A DNA stretch of 50,411 nucleotides from Gammaproteobacteria bacterium (lineage in GTDB: Bacteria > Pseudomonadota > Gammaproteobacteria > Pseudomonadales > Pseudohongiellaceae): the NCBI GenBank assembly GCA_009692305.1, contig SHZK01000018.1:1-50411 (forward strand). The letters run 5' to 3'. Under the pieces are notes generated by a model that did no database searches, was not told where the DNA came from, and saw only the letters and a program-made list of their open reading frames with translations. Each line of letters begins with the position of its first letter. Position 1 is the stretch's first letter. Positions 1-7,834 of this stretch are shown piece by piece. A program made the position numbers and the translations under genes.

Positions 1-88
1 AAGTTAAAGTTGAAGTTGAAGTTGAAGCAGCTTTTAAACTAATTGATTTTTCAGTTCCTCGTAATTTTCATCTCTTGAATTTTCTTCT

Positions 89-115
89 CTTGAATTTTTT
101 ACGTCGACCACATAT
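89..115 (+). promoter_or_regulatory. Putative sigma-32 (heat-shock) promoter of ibpA
   Basis: CTTGAAT at 89-95 matches the sigma-32 -35 box (CTTGAAA), and CCACATAT at 108-115 resembles the -10 box (CCCCATNT) with two differences. The spacer is 12-13 bases, inside the known range. A second CTTGAA lies at 74-79. Transcription would start near 122, leaving a leader of about 90 nt before the small heat-shock gene. The match is by eye against the known consensus. Confidence 0.55.
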
Positions 116-154
116 ATGACTTCGAGGCGGATGCTCTTGTGAGACCGACTCTCT

Positions 155-210
155 GCCCGATCATGTGATGGGCTTTAACTTTAACCATATTGCTTAAAAG
201 CAAGGATATG
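155..210 (+). promoter_or_regulatory. ROSE-like RNA thermometer in the ibpA leader (candidate)
   Basis: Two hairpins precede the gene. The first is GCCC (155-158) with GGGC (170-173), extended by ATC/GAT. The second pairs CATA (186-189) with TATG (207-210) and TTGCT (190-194) with AGCAA (199-203), which places the Shine-Dalgarno AAGGA (202-206) and an upstream ATG inside the structure. ROSE elements of small heat-shock genes carry a conserved U(U/C)GCU that masks the ribosome-binding site, and TTGCT fits it. The fold was worked out by hand. Confidence 0.5.
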
Positions 211-213
211 AAC

Positions 214-681
214 ATGCGTACATTTGATTTTTCTCCCCTGTATCGATCCACCGTTGGCTTCGATCATCTTTCCAATCTGCTCGACACTGTAAGTCGCACT
301 GATGCTACAAACAATAGCTATCCGCCTTACAACATCGAACTTATAGACTCTGATAAGTATCAGATCACGATGGCGGTTGCCGGCTTCGTCGAAGGCGAAC
401 TGGAACTGCAAACTGAAAAGCAGGTGCTGACTGTGAAAGGCATCAAGCCAGGCGCAGAGAGCGAGCAGCGTAAATACCTGTATCAGGGCATAGCCGCGCG
501 CAATTTTGAACGTCGCTTCCAGCTGGCCGATCATGTAGAAGTGGCCGGTGCCAAGCTTGAGAACGGCCTGCTGTTCATTAACCTGGCGCGGGAAATCCCT
601 GAGGCTCTGAAGCCGAAGCAAATTCCTATCGGCACGGCCAAAGGCAAGCTGATCGACGTCGGCAAGCGCGACGCCGCGTAA
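214..681 (+). CDS. ibpA: Small heat-shock protein of the IbpA/Hsp20 family
   Basis: This is an ATP-independent holdase that binds unfolding proteins in the cytoplasm and hands them to DnaK/ClpB. The protein begins MRTFDFSPLYRSTVGFD, very close to enteric IbpA, followed by an alpha-crystallin domain (about residues 35-125) with the conserved A-x-x-x-NG-L motif as AKLENGLLFINL, and a short tail with an I-P-I anchor (QIPIGT). At 155 aa it has the usual family length. The start at 214 is preferred because AAGGA (202-206) is 7 bases upstream; an ATG at 208 and a TTG at 190 are also in frame. The gene stands alone between a heat-shock promoter and a strong terminator. Confidence 0.93.
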   Translation: MRTFDFSPLYRSTVGFDHLSNLLDTVSRTDATNNSYPPYNIELIDSDKYQITMAVAGFVEGELELQTEKQVLTVKGIKPGAESEQRKYLYQGIAARNFERRFQLADHVEVAGAKLENGLLFINLAREIPEALKPKQIPIGTAKGKLIDVGKRDAA

Positions 682-770
682 TTTTTAATCTGGACAAGTT
701 CAAGGAGCTAAGTTCTTCCTCCACCCCCATGAGGATGCAAGACCCAGCAGGGTTTTGACCCTAGTCTCCG

Positions 771-814
771 CATCGCGGCGCAGCATACCAATATTGCGCC
801 GCGATGTTTTTTTT
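771..814 (+). terminator. Rho-independent terminator downstream of ibpA
   Basis: A perfect 11-bp stem, CATCGCGGCGC (771-781) with GCGCCGCGATG (796-806), has a 14-nt loop and is followed by eight T residues (807-814). A second hairpin lies just before it: AGGGT (749-753) with ACCCT (758-762), extended by AGAC (740-743) and GTCT (764-767). Confidence 0.88.
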
Positions 815-897
815 GAAGAGCACTATGATCATCGTGAATTTATTAAGACAAAAAATCACCGCAGCGCATCAGCATTACTTGTGCGCCATAAAAGGTG

Positions 898-2154
898 TCA
901 GTCCAGCAAATGCACCGCCAGACCACTTTTAAGTTTTGGTTCAAACCAGGTGGATTTGGGAGGCATTACTTCTCCCGCGTCAGCAACTAACATCAGGCTC
1001 TTGATTGAAGTCGGATAGATTGCAATGGCGGCTTGCCACTCCCCGCTATTAACGCGTTTTTCCAGTTCTTTCATGCCGCGAATACCGCCAACAAAGTCAA
1101 CTCGCTTATCGGTGCGCTGATCCTTGATGTTGAGTAAGGGCGCGAACACATGTTCTTGCAGAATACTGACATCAAGACTCTGCACTGGATCCTTCTCATC
1201 GATTTTCGCGAGCAGGGATTTATTCGCAATTAATCTGTACCAGCGTTTTTCGAGATAGAGCGCGAATTGGCGCGCCGCTTTCGGTTTTGCGTCTGCGGCG
1301 TCTGCAAGTTCTTCAACATCAAATTTTGCCTGCAAGGACTTGAGGAATTGCTCCGCATTTGCCCCGTTCAAATCCTTGACGATGCGGTTGTAGTCGAGAA
1401 TCTGCATCTGGTTGTCCGGAAACAGCACGCTGAGAAAATAATTATAGGACTCTTCGCCGGTGTGGTTCGGGTTGCGTTTCTGGTACAGATTCTGCACTCG
1501 TGCGGCCGCCGCGGAGCGATGGTGGCCATCGGCGACATAAAGGCACTTTACGTGGTCGAATGCAGCCTCGATATTCGCAGCCAGAGTTACGTCTTCGATC
1601 ACCCAGAATACGTGCCGGGTACCTTCCGGTGCTACGAAATCATACTCGGGAGTAGTGGCAGTGACCTGCGCTATCAACTTGTCGATTTCCGCGCACGCCT
1701 TGTAGGTTAAAAACACCGGGCCCACCTGGGCACCGAGCGTGTCCATATGAAACACACGATCGTCTTCTTTCTCTGGCCGGGTGTATTCATGTTTCTTGAT
1801 CAGGTCTTGCTCATAGGCAGCGACCGAGGCAACGGCCACGAGGCCGACCTGTTCGTGTTTGCCCATCACCTGTTTATAGACGTAGAGTTTTTCTTCACCG
1901 TCTTGCTGCAAGATACCTTCGTCAATAAAGCGATACAGGTTTTCGCGACCCTTGTCATAGACACGTTGGTCGTGCACATCAACCGACTTGTCCATATCGA
2001 CCTCGGGTTTATTGATGTGCAGAAAACTGTAGGGATTGTCCTTGGCAAGTTCATAGGCCTCCTCCCGGTTCAGGACGTCATAGGGATGAGCGGCGACGCG
2101 GGCAGCCAGCTCGCGTGTGGGACGCAGCCCGCGAAAGGGTCTGATCAATTTCAT
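898..2154 (-). CDS. DUF1015 family protein
   Basis: This 418-aa protein starts MKLIRPFRGLRPTRELAARV and continues HPYDVLNREEAYELA, the hallmark start of DUF1015. The other family signatures are present: SFLHINKPE, YVYKQ, a central CLYVADGHHRSAAAARV segment and a C-terminal PKSTWFEPKLKSGL. DUF1015 proteins are cytosolic, widespread in bacteria and without an established biochemical role. They are sometimes annotated as HTH-containing or linked to serine metabolism, but nothing here supports a specific activity. The gene is full length and isolated: a terminator-bearing spacer lies on one side and a repeat element on the other, so the neighbourhood gives no functional clue. Confidence 0.88.
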   Translation of the reverse strand: MKLIRPFRGLRPTRELAARVAAHPYDVLNREEAYELAKDNPYSFLHINKPEVDMDKSVDVHDQRVYDKGRENLYRFIDEGILQQDGEEKLYVYKQVMGKHEQVGLVAVASVAAYEQDLIKKHEYTRPEKEDDRVFHMDTLGAQVGPVFLTYKACAEIDKLIAQVTATTPEYDFVAPEGTRHVFWVIEDVTLAANIEAAFDHVKCLYVADGHHRSAAAARVQNLYQKRNPNHTGEESYNYFLSVLFPDNQMQILDYNRIVKDLNGANAEQFLKSLQAKFDVEELADAADAKPKAARQFALYLEKRWYRLIANKSLLAKIDEKDPVQSLDVSILQEHVFAPLLNIKDQRTDKRVDFVGGIRGMKELEKRVNSGEWQAAIAIYPTSIKSLMLVADAGEVMPPKSTWFEPKLKSGLAVHLLD

Positions 2155-2187
2155 GTTAGTTTCCAGTTGCTGAAAAAATAAATGGGG

Positions 2188-2305
2188 AAATAAATGGGAT
2201 CAGAGTAAAATTACGCGACATGATGTGGGAGATTTAAACCTACGCGAGCGTAATATTACTCTGACCCCATTTATTTAATTTTACCCTGACCCCATTTACT
2301 TTCCC
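2188..2305. repeat. Inverted-repeat element with three copies of a TGGGGTCAGAGTAAAATTA-like unit
   Basis: Arms 2188-2216 and 2248-2276 are inverted copies of 29 bases with two mismatches, separated by 31 bases. A third, partial copy in the second orientation lies at 2278-2305, and a short extra copy of the left edge (AAATAAATGGGG) starts at 2178. It fills the whole spacer between the cyclase stop and the DUF1015 start. The unit resembles repeats I recall next to REP-associated (Y1/IS200-like) transposases in many gammaproteobacteria, but no transposase is present. It is probably a non-autonomous MITE/REP-type element. Confidence 0.65.
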
Positions 2306-2308
2306 TGT

Positions 2309-4285
2309 TTATTTACTGTCGAAGATATATACGCCATCCCAATCTGCGGCAGGCGGTTTGCTCCTGAATCTGGCGATGCGATCCAGGAACAGCTGCATCA
2401 GGGCGCGATTGTCGCATTTATCTTGCAGCAGCGTAAATTTGCTGGTGGCCACGTCCCATGCTTGAGCGCGATAGGCAGCCAGCGCTTCAGCATACCATTC
2501 TAATTCTTGTTGCAACCCTTGTTGCAACTCTTGTTGCAACCCTTGTTGCAACTCTTGTTGCAACCCAGGTACGGGGTTGTCGGCCTTGCCCAGCAGCTCA
2601 AAGATACGCACTGGTTGGCTCTTGCCCGCCACGCATACCTTATCCAATTCCCGGTAGAGATAATCCGGCGCCGACTGCATGCTCGCTTCACTGACAATAT
2701 TAGATACGTTATATAAACGGGTCAGACCCTCCAGACGCGCAGCGAGATTGACCGTGTCGCCGATTACTGAATAGTTCAGGCGATTGCTGGAACCGAGATT
2801 GCCTGCCACCACGAGGCCCGTGTTGACACCCACACAGGCACGCAGGGCTGTGCCCAGCGTGGCCATCGTGGCAATGATCTGCAGGCTCGCGGCCATAGCA
2901 TTACTGGCATCATTGGCATTCTGAATCGGAGCACCAAAAAGCGCCATCACGGCATCACCGTTGTATTTGTCCACCACTCCGGCGTTGGCCTCGATGATGT
3001 TACTGATGAGACTGAGCACCTTATTCAGTTCCTGCAGCACCTGTTGTGGTGGCAAGCCTTCGGAGAAGCTGGTGAATCCCCGTATATCTGAAAACAGGAT
3101 GGTGACAATGCGCTCTTCGCCGCCCAACTCCACCGGGTTATTCAATAATTGTTCCGCAATCTGGTGCGAGACCACCTTGCCGAGCAAGTCCCGTACTTTT
3201 TCTTTCTCCGCCAGACCGCGCGCCATGGAATTTACCGACATCGCCAGTTCGCCGATTTCGTCCCGGGAAGTCACGCTCACTACCCGGCTGTAATCCCCGG
3301 CCTCGATGCGTCTGACCACATGCGCCAGGTTGAATAAAGGATTGGTGATGGAGCGCGCCAGCACCAACACCGCCAACAAGCTCAGGGCGAATACCAGCAG
3401 ATAAAACTGGATCAATAACTGACGGAACTGCACCACATTGGCATTGTTCTCGTCATATAAGCGCTGGATAACGGCGGTGATTTGCAAGTCATCGTTCGCT
3501 TCGCCGTACAGGCGCCGCAGCAAGGTCGTGAACTCTTCGCCATTAAAATTGATGCGCTGTAGCTGGTCATAGTCCGTGGCATCCAGTCGCAGCTGCCGGG
3601 TCAAGGCTGTCTGCCAATCCGGGGCTAAGGTAGAAGAAATTACTTCCAGCTGCTGGCCTTGTTGCAGCCTGACAATGCTGACATCAGAAACTATGGTCTC
3701 TTTCACGACATTGACGAAGTCGGCATCCAATGCAAAACCGCCGATCGTCCAGGCGACCTGCCGCGGAAGATAGAGTGGCAAGGCAATGAGCTGAAACGGT
3801 TCACCAGCAATAGTGACTATCATGTCTGCCATGCCATCGTCACTTGCGTCTGCCTCTTCCAGTAATTGCCTCCAGCCACCTTCCAGGATGGTAAAACCCT
3901 GCGTCTCGGTGTCAATCAATACGTTGTAGTCCAGGTCAACAATCATCAGCATGTCTGTGCTGTTTTGCGACCGCTCCAACACATTGACCGCAGCATCAAA
4001 TAAAGTAGCCGGGTCCTGCGCCGCATAGGCCGTGCGAAAACCAAAATCTCACGTAAGGCTTGTGGTAATGGCAGAGAGAGTTTCAGTGTGTTGCAGACGG
4101 GTGAAGTCAAATACGCTGGCACCGAGCTCGGGATAGAGATTAATCGTCTCTTTCGTATACTCAGTGTTATTGCGATTGACGTAATAGAAGATGCCGCCGA
4201 GCACCGGGAGGAGTAAAGCCCACAGAAATACGATGAGTCTTGATCGGAAGCTGCGAAAGGAAAATATGTTGGCCAGCCAGCTCAC
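2309..4285 (-). pseudogene. Membrane-bound class III adenylate cyclase with HAMP domain, interrupted by one in-frame TGA
   Basis: The frame stays open from a GTG at 4285 to TAA at 2309 (658 codons) except for a TGA at 4049-4051 (codon 79). Product order: TM1 about residues 15-35, an extracytoplasmic region, TM2 about 290-312, HAMP about 312-363, and a class III cyclase domain about 391-561. All catalytic residues are present: metal ligands Asp400 (FSDIRGFT) and Asp444 (KYNGDAVMALFG), adenine-selecting Lys440 and Asp510 (VIGDTVN), and Asn513 and Arg517 (NLAARLEG). It would have made cAMP in response to a periplasmic signal. After the domain comes a Gln-rich repeat. The stop looks like a CGA-to-TGA change, and no other decay is visible, so it is recent or a sequence error. 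The downstream part could start at TTG 3982, but it would lack TM1. The gene lies 15 bp after the cupredoxin gene. Confidence 0.8.
2505..2564 (-). repeat. In-frame 12-bp tandem repeat (VNTR) in the cyclase gene
   Basis: Five consecutive 12-base units alternate TCTTGTTGCAAC and CCTTGTTGCAAC (60 bp, i.e. 2.5 copies of a 24-bp unit). On the coding strand they give alternating GLQQ and ELQQ tetrapeptides, a short Gln-rich helix after the catalytic domain. Unit length is a multiple of three, so copy-number change would not shift the frame. Confidence 0.92.
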
Positions 4286-4300
4286 GTTTTTTTATTGCAA

Positions 4301-4933
4301 TCAGCGATAGCGCTTGCTGTTGGCAGACGGCGCGCGTCGGATGCGCCGCTCCCGTTCAAGCTCCAGTGACACGATTAATTCGGCAGTGCCACTGTCTTGA
4401 ATCGTAACGCTTTCCATCTGGTAGTCGGTGTTGCGCGGTAGCCGTGCATGCCAGACACGCAAGGGGTAGGTACCAGCAGGCAAGCCATCTATGCGCACCT
4501 TGCCTTCTGCATCGCTTAAAGCAACCTTGGAGGAATTCGCTACATATACATAGGCCAGCATCCAGTCATGGATATTGCAACCAATCTCTACCACCCCAGC
4601 TTCGGCAAACTCCTCGATGAAGCTCGCATTTACACCATTGCCGTACAGCGGGATATCGAAGGTATTTATAGGAGAGAACGAATACACGTGATGCAGGATG
4701 TCATCGCTGTTGGGGAAATGAATCTTGCTCCCAACAACGATAGCAGTGGTGGTTGGCACGAACTCCTTGTCGACCTGATCAATTTCCGCATCATTACTGG
4801 TCGCGAAACGAGCCGCAACCTCGGCAGGCAAAACCACCTCTACGACTGCATCGGCAATGCCCGCACCGTCCGAGTCTATAATCGTGACCGAAAGATTTTG
4901 TGCATAGCTGAGCGGCGAAACAGCCAGCAGCAA
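4301..4933 (-). CDS. Periplasmic cupredoxin-like protein (methylamine utilization protein-like), start codon doubtful
   Basis: The protein has a signal peptide-like start (LLLAVSPLSYAQ), then an N-terminal segment, a cupredoxin fold with VGSKIHFPNSD, HHVYSFSP (His81/82) and GCNIHDWM (Cys119, His122, Met125), and a C-terminal carboxypeptidase-regulatory-like beta domain (VALSDAEGKVRIDGLPAGTYPLRVW). His, Cys, His and Met are the ligands of a type 1 copper site. Homologues are often named methylamine utilization protein, though no mau genes are here. There is no ATG in this frame: upstream of the TTG at 4933 only ATT, GCA, TTC and CTG precede a TGA. An ATG at 4949 lies one base out of phase and would give a good signal peptide if one T of the TTTT run were absent, which suggests a frameshift. 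It lies between the beta-barrel and cyclase genes, same strand. Confidence 0.72.
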   Translation of the reverse strand: MLLAVSPLSYAQNLSVTIIDSDGAGIADAVVEVVLPAEVAARFATSNDAEIDQVDKEFVPTTTAIVVGSKIHFPNSDDILHHVYSFSPINTFDIPLYGNGVNASFIEEFAEAGVVEIGCNIHDWMLAYVYVANSSKVALSDAEGKVRIDGLPAGTYPLRVWHARLPRNTDYQMESVTIQDSGTAELIVSLELERERRIRRAPSANSKRYR

Positions 4934-4993
4934 AATTGCGAACAGTCATTGTATAAAATTGGTGAAATCAAGTGTATGCACGCGTTTCCTGCT

Positions 4994-5938
4994 CTAGAAA
5001 TTATGAACGTAGCTGACCGACAGCAACCGGTTTTTGTAATTGAATACAGTGGGACCATCAATCTCTTGCCAACTCGCACCCAGATTGACAGAAGCGTCAC
5101 GACTCACCGGCATACTTAGACCCAGTGACCAGTCATCCGTGGTCGACGGGATGCGATAGGCAAACCACAAATCAGGCCACGCCGGATCCACATATACCGC
5201 CTTCGATATCTTGTAAATCTTCAAAGACGGCTTCTGCGTGCTGGACACGGTGAAGCCATCGCTGCGATTGTAGCCACAAGTCAGCATCATCCCGTTCGGG
5301 AAATCGTAGGCGACCTCGGCGAACATGCTGACGGCGTCATCATCAAACAAGCCATAGGACAGTGTGTTGTTCGGGTCGTAGCCAAAGCTCAGCATGCGGT
5401 CATCGCCAGCTAGCGACTCGCCGCGGCTGACGTGGTAGTTCAGCCCGGCGCTTAACAGCCAGGACGGCGACAACCGTTGTTAGATGGTGATCGCAGTTGT
5501 CGTGTAACGACGATCTCGTGCCTTGCCATCCATACTCACGGTGCCGAGCGAAACCGCAGCACCCAGTCGAGGAGCATAGACACCGAGTCCGAATTTGTAG
5601 GCATAGCTGGCGGTGGCGTTCACGTCAATGTTGTCGAAACCGCTGTGCTCCAGATATCTGCTGGCATTCATCTGGGCCGAGAGTACTACCGAGTGATTCA
5701 ATCCGAACTGCAGCAACTTACCCCCGGTGAAGCCGGCGCTGAACACGCCGGATTCGGCAGCCGCCGGATTGTGGATGATCCGTGGCACGTTATCTTCGTT
5801 ACCGGCTCCCAGCGTTACCTGGTAGAACTCGTTGGCAGTAACACTGACAGGGGCACAGGCGAGGTAGATTGCACAAATAATATTCAGCGGGATGGTTATA
5901 CGCAACAGTGATTTTTTCAAGCGCAGGTCTCGTTGCAA
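4994..5938 (-). pseudogene. Outer-membrane beta-barrel protein, interrupted by one in-frame TAA
   Basis: A single frame runs from 5938 (TTG; an alternative TTG AAA AAA start is at 5920) to 4994, broken only by TAA at 5480-5482. The product has a signal peptide (KKSLLRITIPLNIICAIYLA... to about residue 35, ending VTANEF). Next come alternating amphipathic strands such as YQVTLGAG and LSVSYVHNF; the terminal Phe is the usual BamA-recognition signature of outer-membrane proteins. The full product would be about 314 aa. I do not recognise a named family. The stop probably arose from CAA (CAACAA to TAACAA). Both halves remain free of other stops. It is the first gene of the cupredoxin-cyclase locus, 44 bp before the cupredoxin ATG. 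Function unknown; a porin or sensor barrel is possible. Confidence 0.7.
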
Positions 5939-6108
5939 TGCTACTGGTAGATAAAAATCAGGATCTTTTCCTGCAGCACATAATACTTGGCAAGCCTCAG
6001 TTTACCAAGGCTCACAGGCGTAAGTTCGATGTGGGGGTAGGCGCAGGATATTACCGAGGATGGTGCCTGGATCAGCAGCAATGAGTACATTTCAGGTACA
6101 GCTGGTGT

Positions 6109-6576
6109 TCAGCCGAGTTTTTGTGCCAGTACCCGGCGGGTTTCCAATTGGCTGAATCCTCTGGACTCCAGAAAGCGGGCCAGGCGGCGATGCAGTTTTG
6201 ACCCGAATTCCAACTTGACACCCTGAGTGGTTTTTCGCTCCACCAAGGTCTGTGCGATTAAGCTCCACTCGGCATCATCTTCGTAGAGATAGGCATTGAT
6301 AATCGGTAGTGGCACTTTGCGTTGCACCAGATCGGATTTTATATACAGATAAGCAAAGCCACGTGACTTCCGATAGCGCACATAGGCTTCGGCAAAACGC
6401 TCATCCGATTGCAGCTGCTCCGCCCGCAGACGTGAAAGTGCCACATCCACCAACGCCGGTTCGGCGTCGGGGAATTTGCTGAGCAGTTTCTGGGTAAGTT
6501 CGTAATAAGAGTGTTCCCGACGGGCCAAGCAATCCACGGCAGCCCGCCGGAGAACCGGGACATCTGTTGTTACCAC
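6109..6576 (-). CDS. recX: Recombination regulator RecX
   Basis: RecX binds RecA filaments and limits their extension and activity. The 155-aa product has the three-helix repeats of the family: CLARREHSYYELTQKLLSKF near the start, LRAEQLQSDERFAEAYVRYRKSRG in the centre, and a C-terminal RRLARFLESRGFS segment. The start is GTG at 6576, 19 bp after the recA stop, so recA and recX probably share a transcript with lower recX translation, as in other gammaproteobacteria. The stop is followed by 49 further open codons in the same frame, probably chance. Confidence 0.93.
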   Translation of the reverse strand: MVTTDVPVLRRAAVDCLARREHSYYELTQKLLSKFPDAEPALVDVALSRLRAEQLQSDERFAEAYVRYRKSRGFAYLYIKSDLVQRKVPLPIINAYLYEDDAEWSLIAQTLVERKTTQGVKLEFGSKLHRRLARFLESRGFSQLETRRVLAQKLG

Positions 6577-6595
6577 TTTGACCGGTCCCGCAGCA

Positions 6596-7720
6596 CTATT
6601 TGCTGCGTTTGGCCGTGGCCAGCATCACGACATCATCGTTGGCCGAGTCATCGTCGCTGTCTTTCACCGATACGCGCTCTTTCGCCGCATCAGTGGCTTT
6701 TTCCTTGGCAGATTTTTCAACCTTGCCATTCAGGAGTTGCTCGCGGATCGCCGCTTCGATTTCAAGCGCGACCTTCGGATTCTCTTCCAGATAGGTAGCC
6801 ACATTCTTCTTGCCCTGGCCGATCTTCTCGCCCTTATAGGCATACCAAGCGCCGGATTTCTCGATCAGGTTTTGCTTCACACCCAGATCGATGACCTCAC
6901 CCATGCGATAGATACCTTCTCCATACATGATCTGGAATTCGGCTTGTCGGAACGGTGGTGCCACCTTGTTCTTCACGACCTTGACGCGGGTCTCGTTACC
7001 GACCACCTCTTCGCCTTCCTTGATGGAACCGATGCGACGGATATCCAGACGCACCGAGGCATAGAACTTCAGCGCGTTACCACCAGTAGTGGTTTCGGGC
7101 GAGCCAAACATGACACCGATCTTCATGCGAATCTGGTTGATGAAAATTACCAGGGTATTGGAATTCTTGATGTTGGCCGTCATCTTGCGCAACGCCTGTG
7201 ACATCAGGCGGGCTTGCAGGCCCATGTGGCTGTCGCCCATGTCGCCTTCAATCTCGGCGCGCGGAGTCAATGCAGCGACCGAGTCGATGACCACGACATC
7301 CAGTGCGCCGGAACGCACCACCATGTCGCAGATTTCGAGAGCCTGTTCGCCGGTGTCCGGCTGACTCACCAGCAGATTGTCAACGTCCACACCCAGACGC
7401 TTAGCATAGATCGGGTCCAGCGCATGCTCGGCATCGATGAATGCGCAACTGCCGCCGGCCTTCTGAGCTTCGGCGATTACTTGCAAGGTCAGCGTGGTCT
7501 TGCCGGAAGATTCCGGACCGTAAATCTCGACGATGCGCCCGCGTGGCAAACCGCCCACACCCAGCGCAATATCCAGGCCCAATGAGCCCGTGGAGATGGC
7601 AGGTATTTCCTCCCGCTCCTCGTCACCGAGACGCATGATGGAACCTTTGCCAAACTGTCTTTCGATTTGAGCCAGTGCTGCAGCCAGTGCTTTTTGCTTG
7701 TTTTCGCTACCTTCAATCAT
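6596..7720 (-). CDS. recA: Recombinase RecA
   Basis: RecA forms filaments on single-stranded DNA, carries out strand exchange and stimulates LexA self-cleavage in the SOS response. The protein is 374 aa with Walker A GPESSGKT (residues 68-75), the [11 protein letters not shown] segment, Walker B-type [14 protein letters not shown], the L1 and L2 loops, and an acidic tail ([11 protein letters not shown]) that is slightly longer than in E. coli. Start ATG at 7720 has AAGGAAAT just upstream. A leader of about 340 nt separates it from the predicted LexA-controlled promoter. Confidence 0.98.
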   Translation of the reverse strand: MIEGSENKQKALAAALAQIERQFGKGSIMRLGDEEREEIPAISTGSLGLDIALGVGGLPRGRIVEIYGPESSGKTTLTLQVIAEAQKAGGSCAFIDAEHALDPIYAKRLGVDVDNLLVSQPDTGEQALEICDMVVRSGALDVVVIDSVAALTPRAEIEGDMGDSHMGLQARLMSQALRKMTANIKNSNTLVIFINQIRMKIGVMFGSPETTTGGNALKFYASVRLDIRRIGSIKEGEEVVGNETRVKVVKNKVAPPFRQAEFQIMYGEGIYRMGEVIDLGVKQNLIEKSGAWYAYKGEKIGQGKKNVATYLEENPKVALEIEAAIREQLLNGKVEKSAKEKATDAAKERVSVKDSDDDSANDDVVMLATAKRSK

Positions 7721-7834
7721 AGTGATTTCCTTGTTGATGCTTTTTTATACAAGCTGGTCTGGTTAACTAATACCGCCTGTACAACTTATGAATACAACTG
7801 AAGCCTGGTTCCGTGAGTAAAGCAGTTGCGCCCG

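Noticed and set aside
755..1018. 87-codon plus-strand frame overlapping the ibpA terminator
   Set aside because: It starts inside a terminator region and overlaps the 3' end of the DUF1015 gene; composition is not protein-like.
1747..2181. 144-codon plus-strand frame opposite the DUF1015 gene
   Set aside because: Antisense shadow; no conserved motifs, while the opposite strand is a clear family member.
2458..2716. Frames on both strands across the 12-bp tandem repeat
   Set aside because: Shadow frames kept open by the repeat; the cyclase frame is the only one with conserved domains.
4049..4051. TGA as a selenocysteine codon in the cyclase gene
   Set aside because: No clear SECIS-like hairpin directly after it, no selenoprotein context, and the neighbour gene has a TAA lesion that cannot be explained this way.
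4301..4933. Methylamine metabolism role for the cupredoxin gene
   Set aside because: No mau or related dehydrogenase genes nearby; the name is a database label for the family and the context points to signalling.
5941..6090. 49-codon minus-strand frame starting ATG 6090 after recX
   Set aside because: It continues the recX phase after the TGA, has no ribosome-binding site and no recognisable features; length is within chance.
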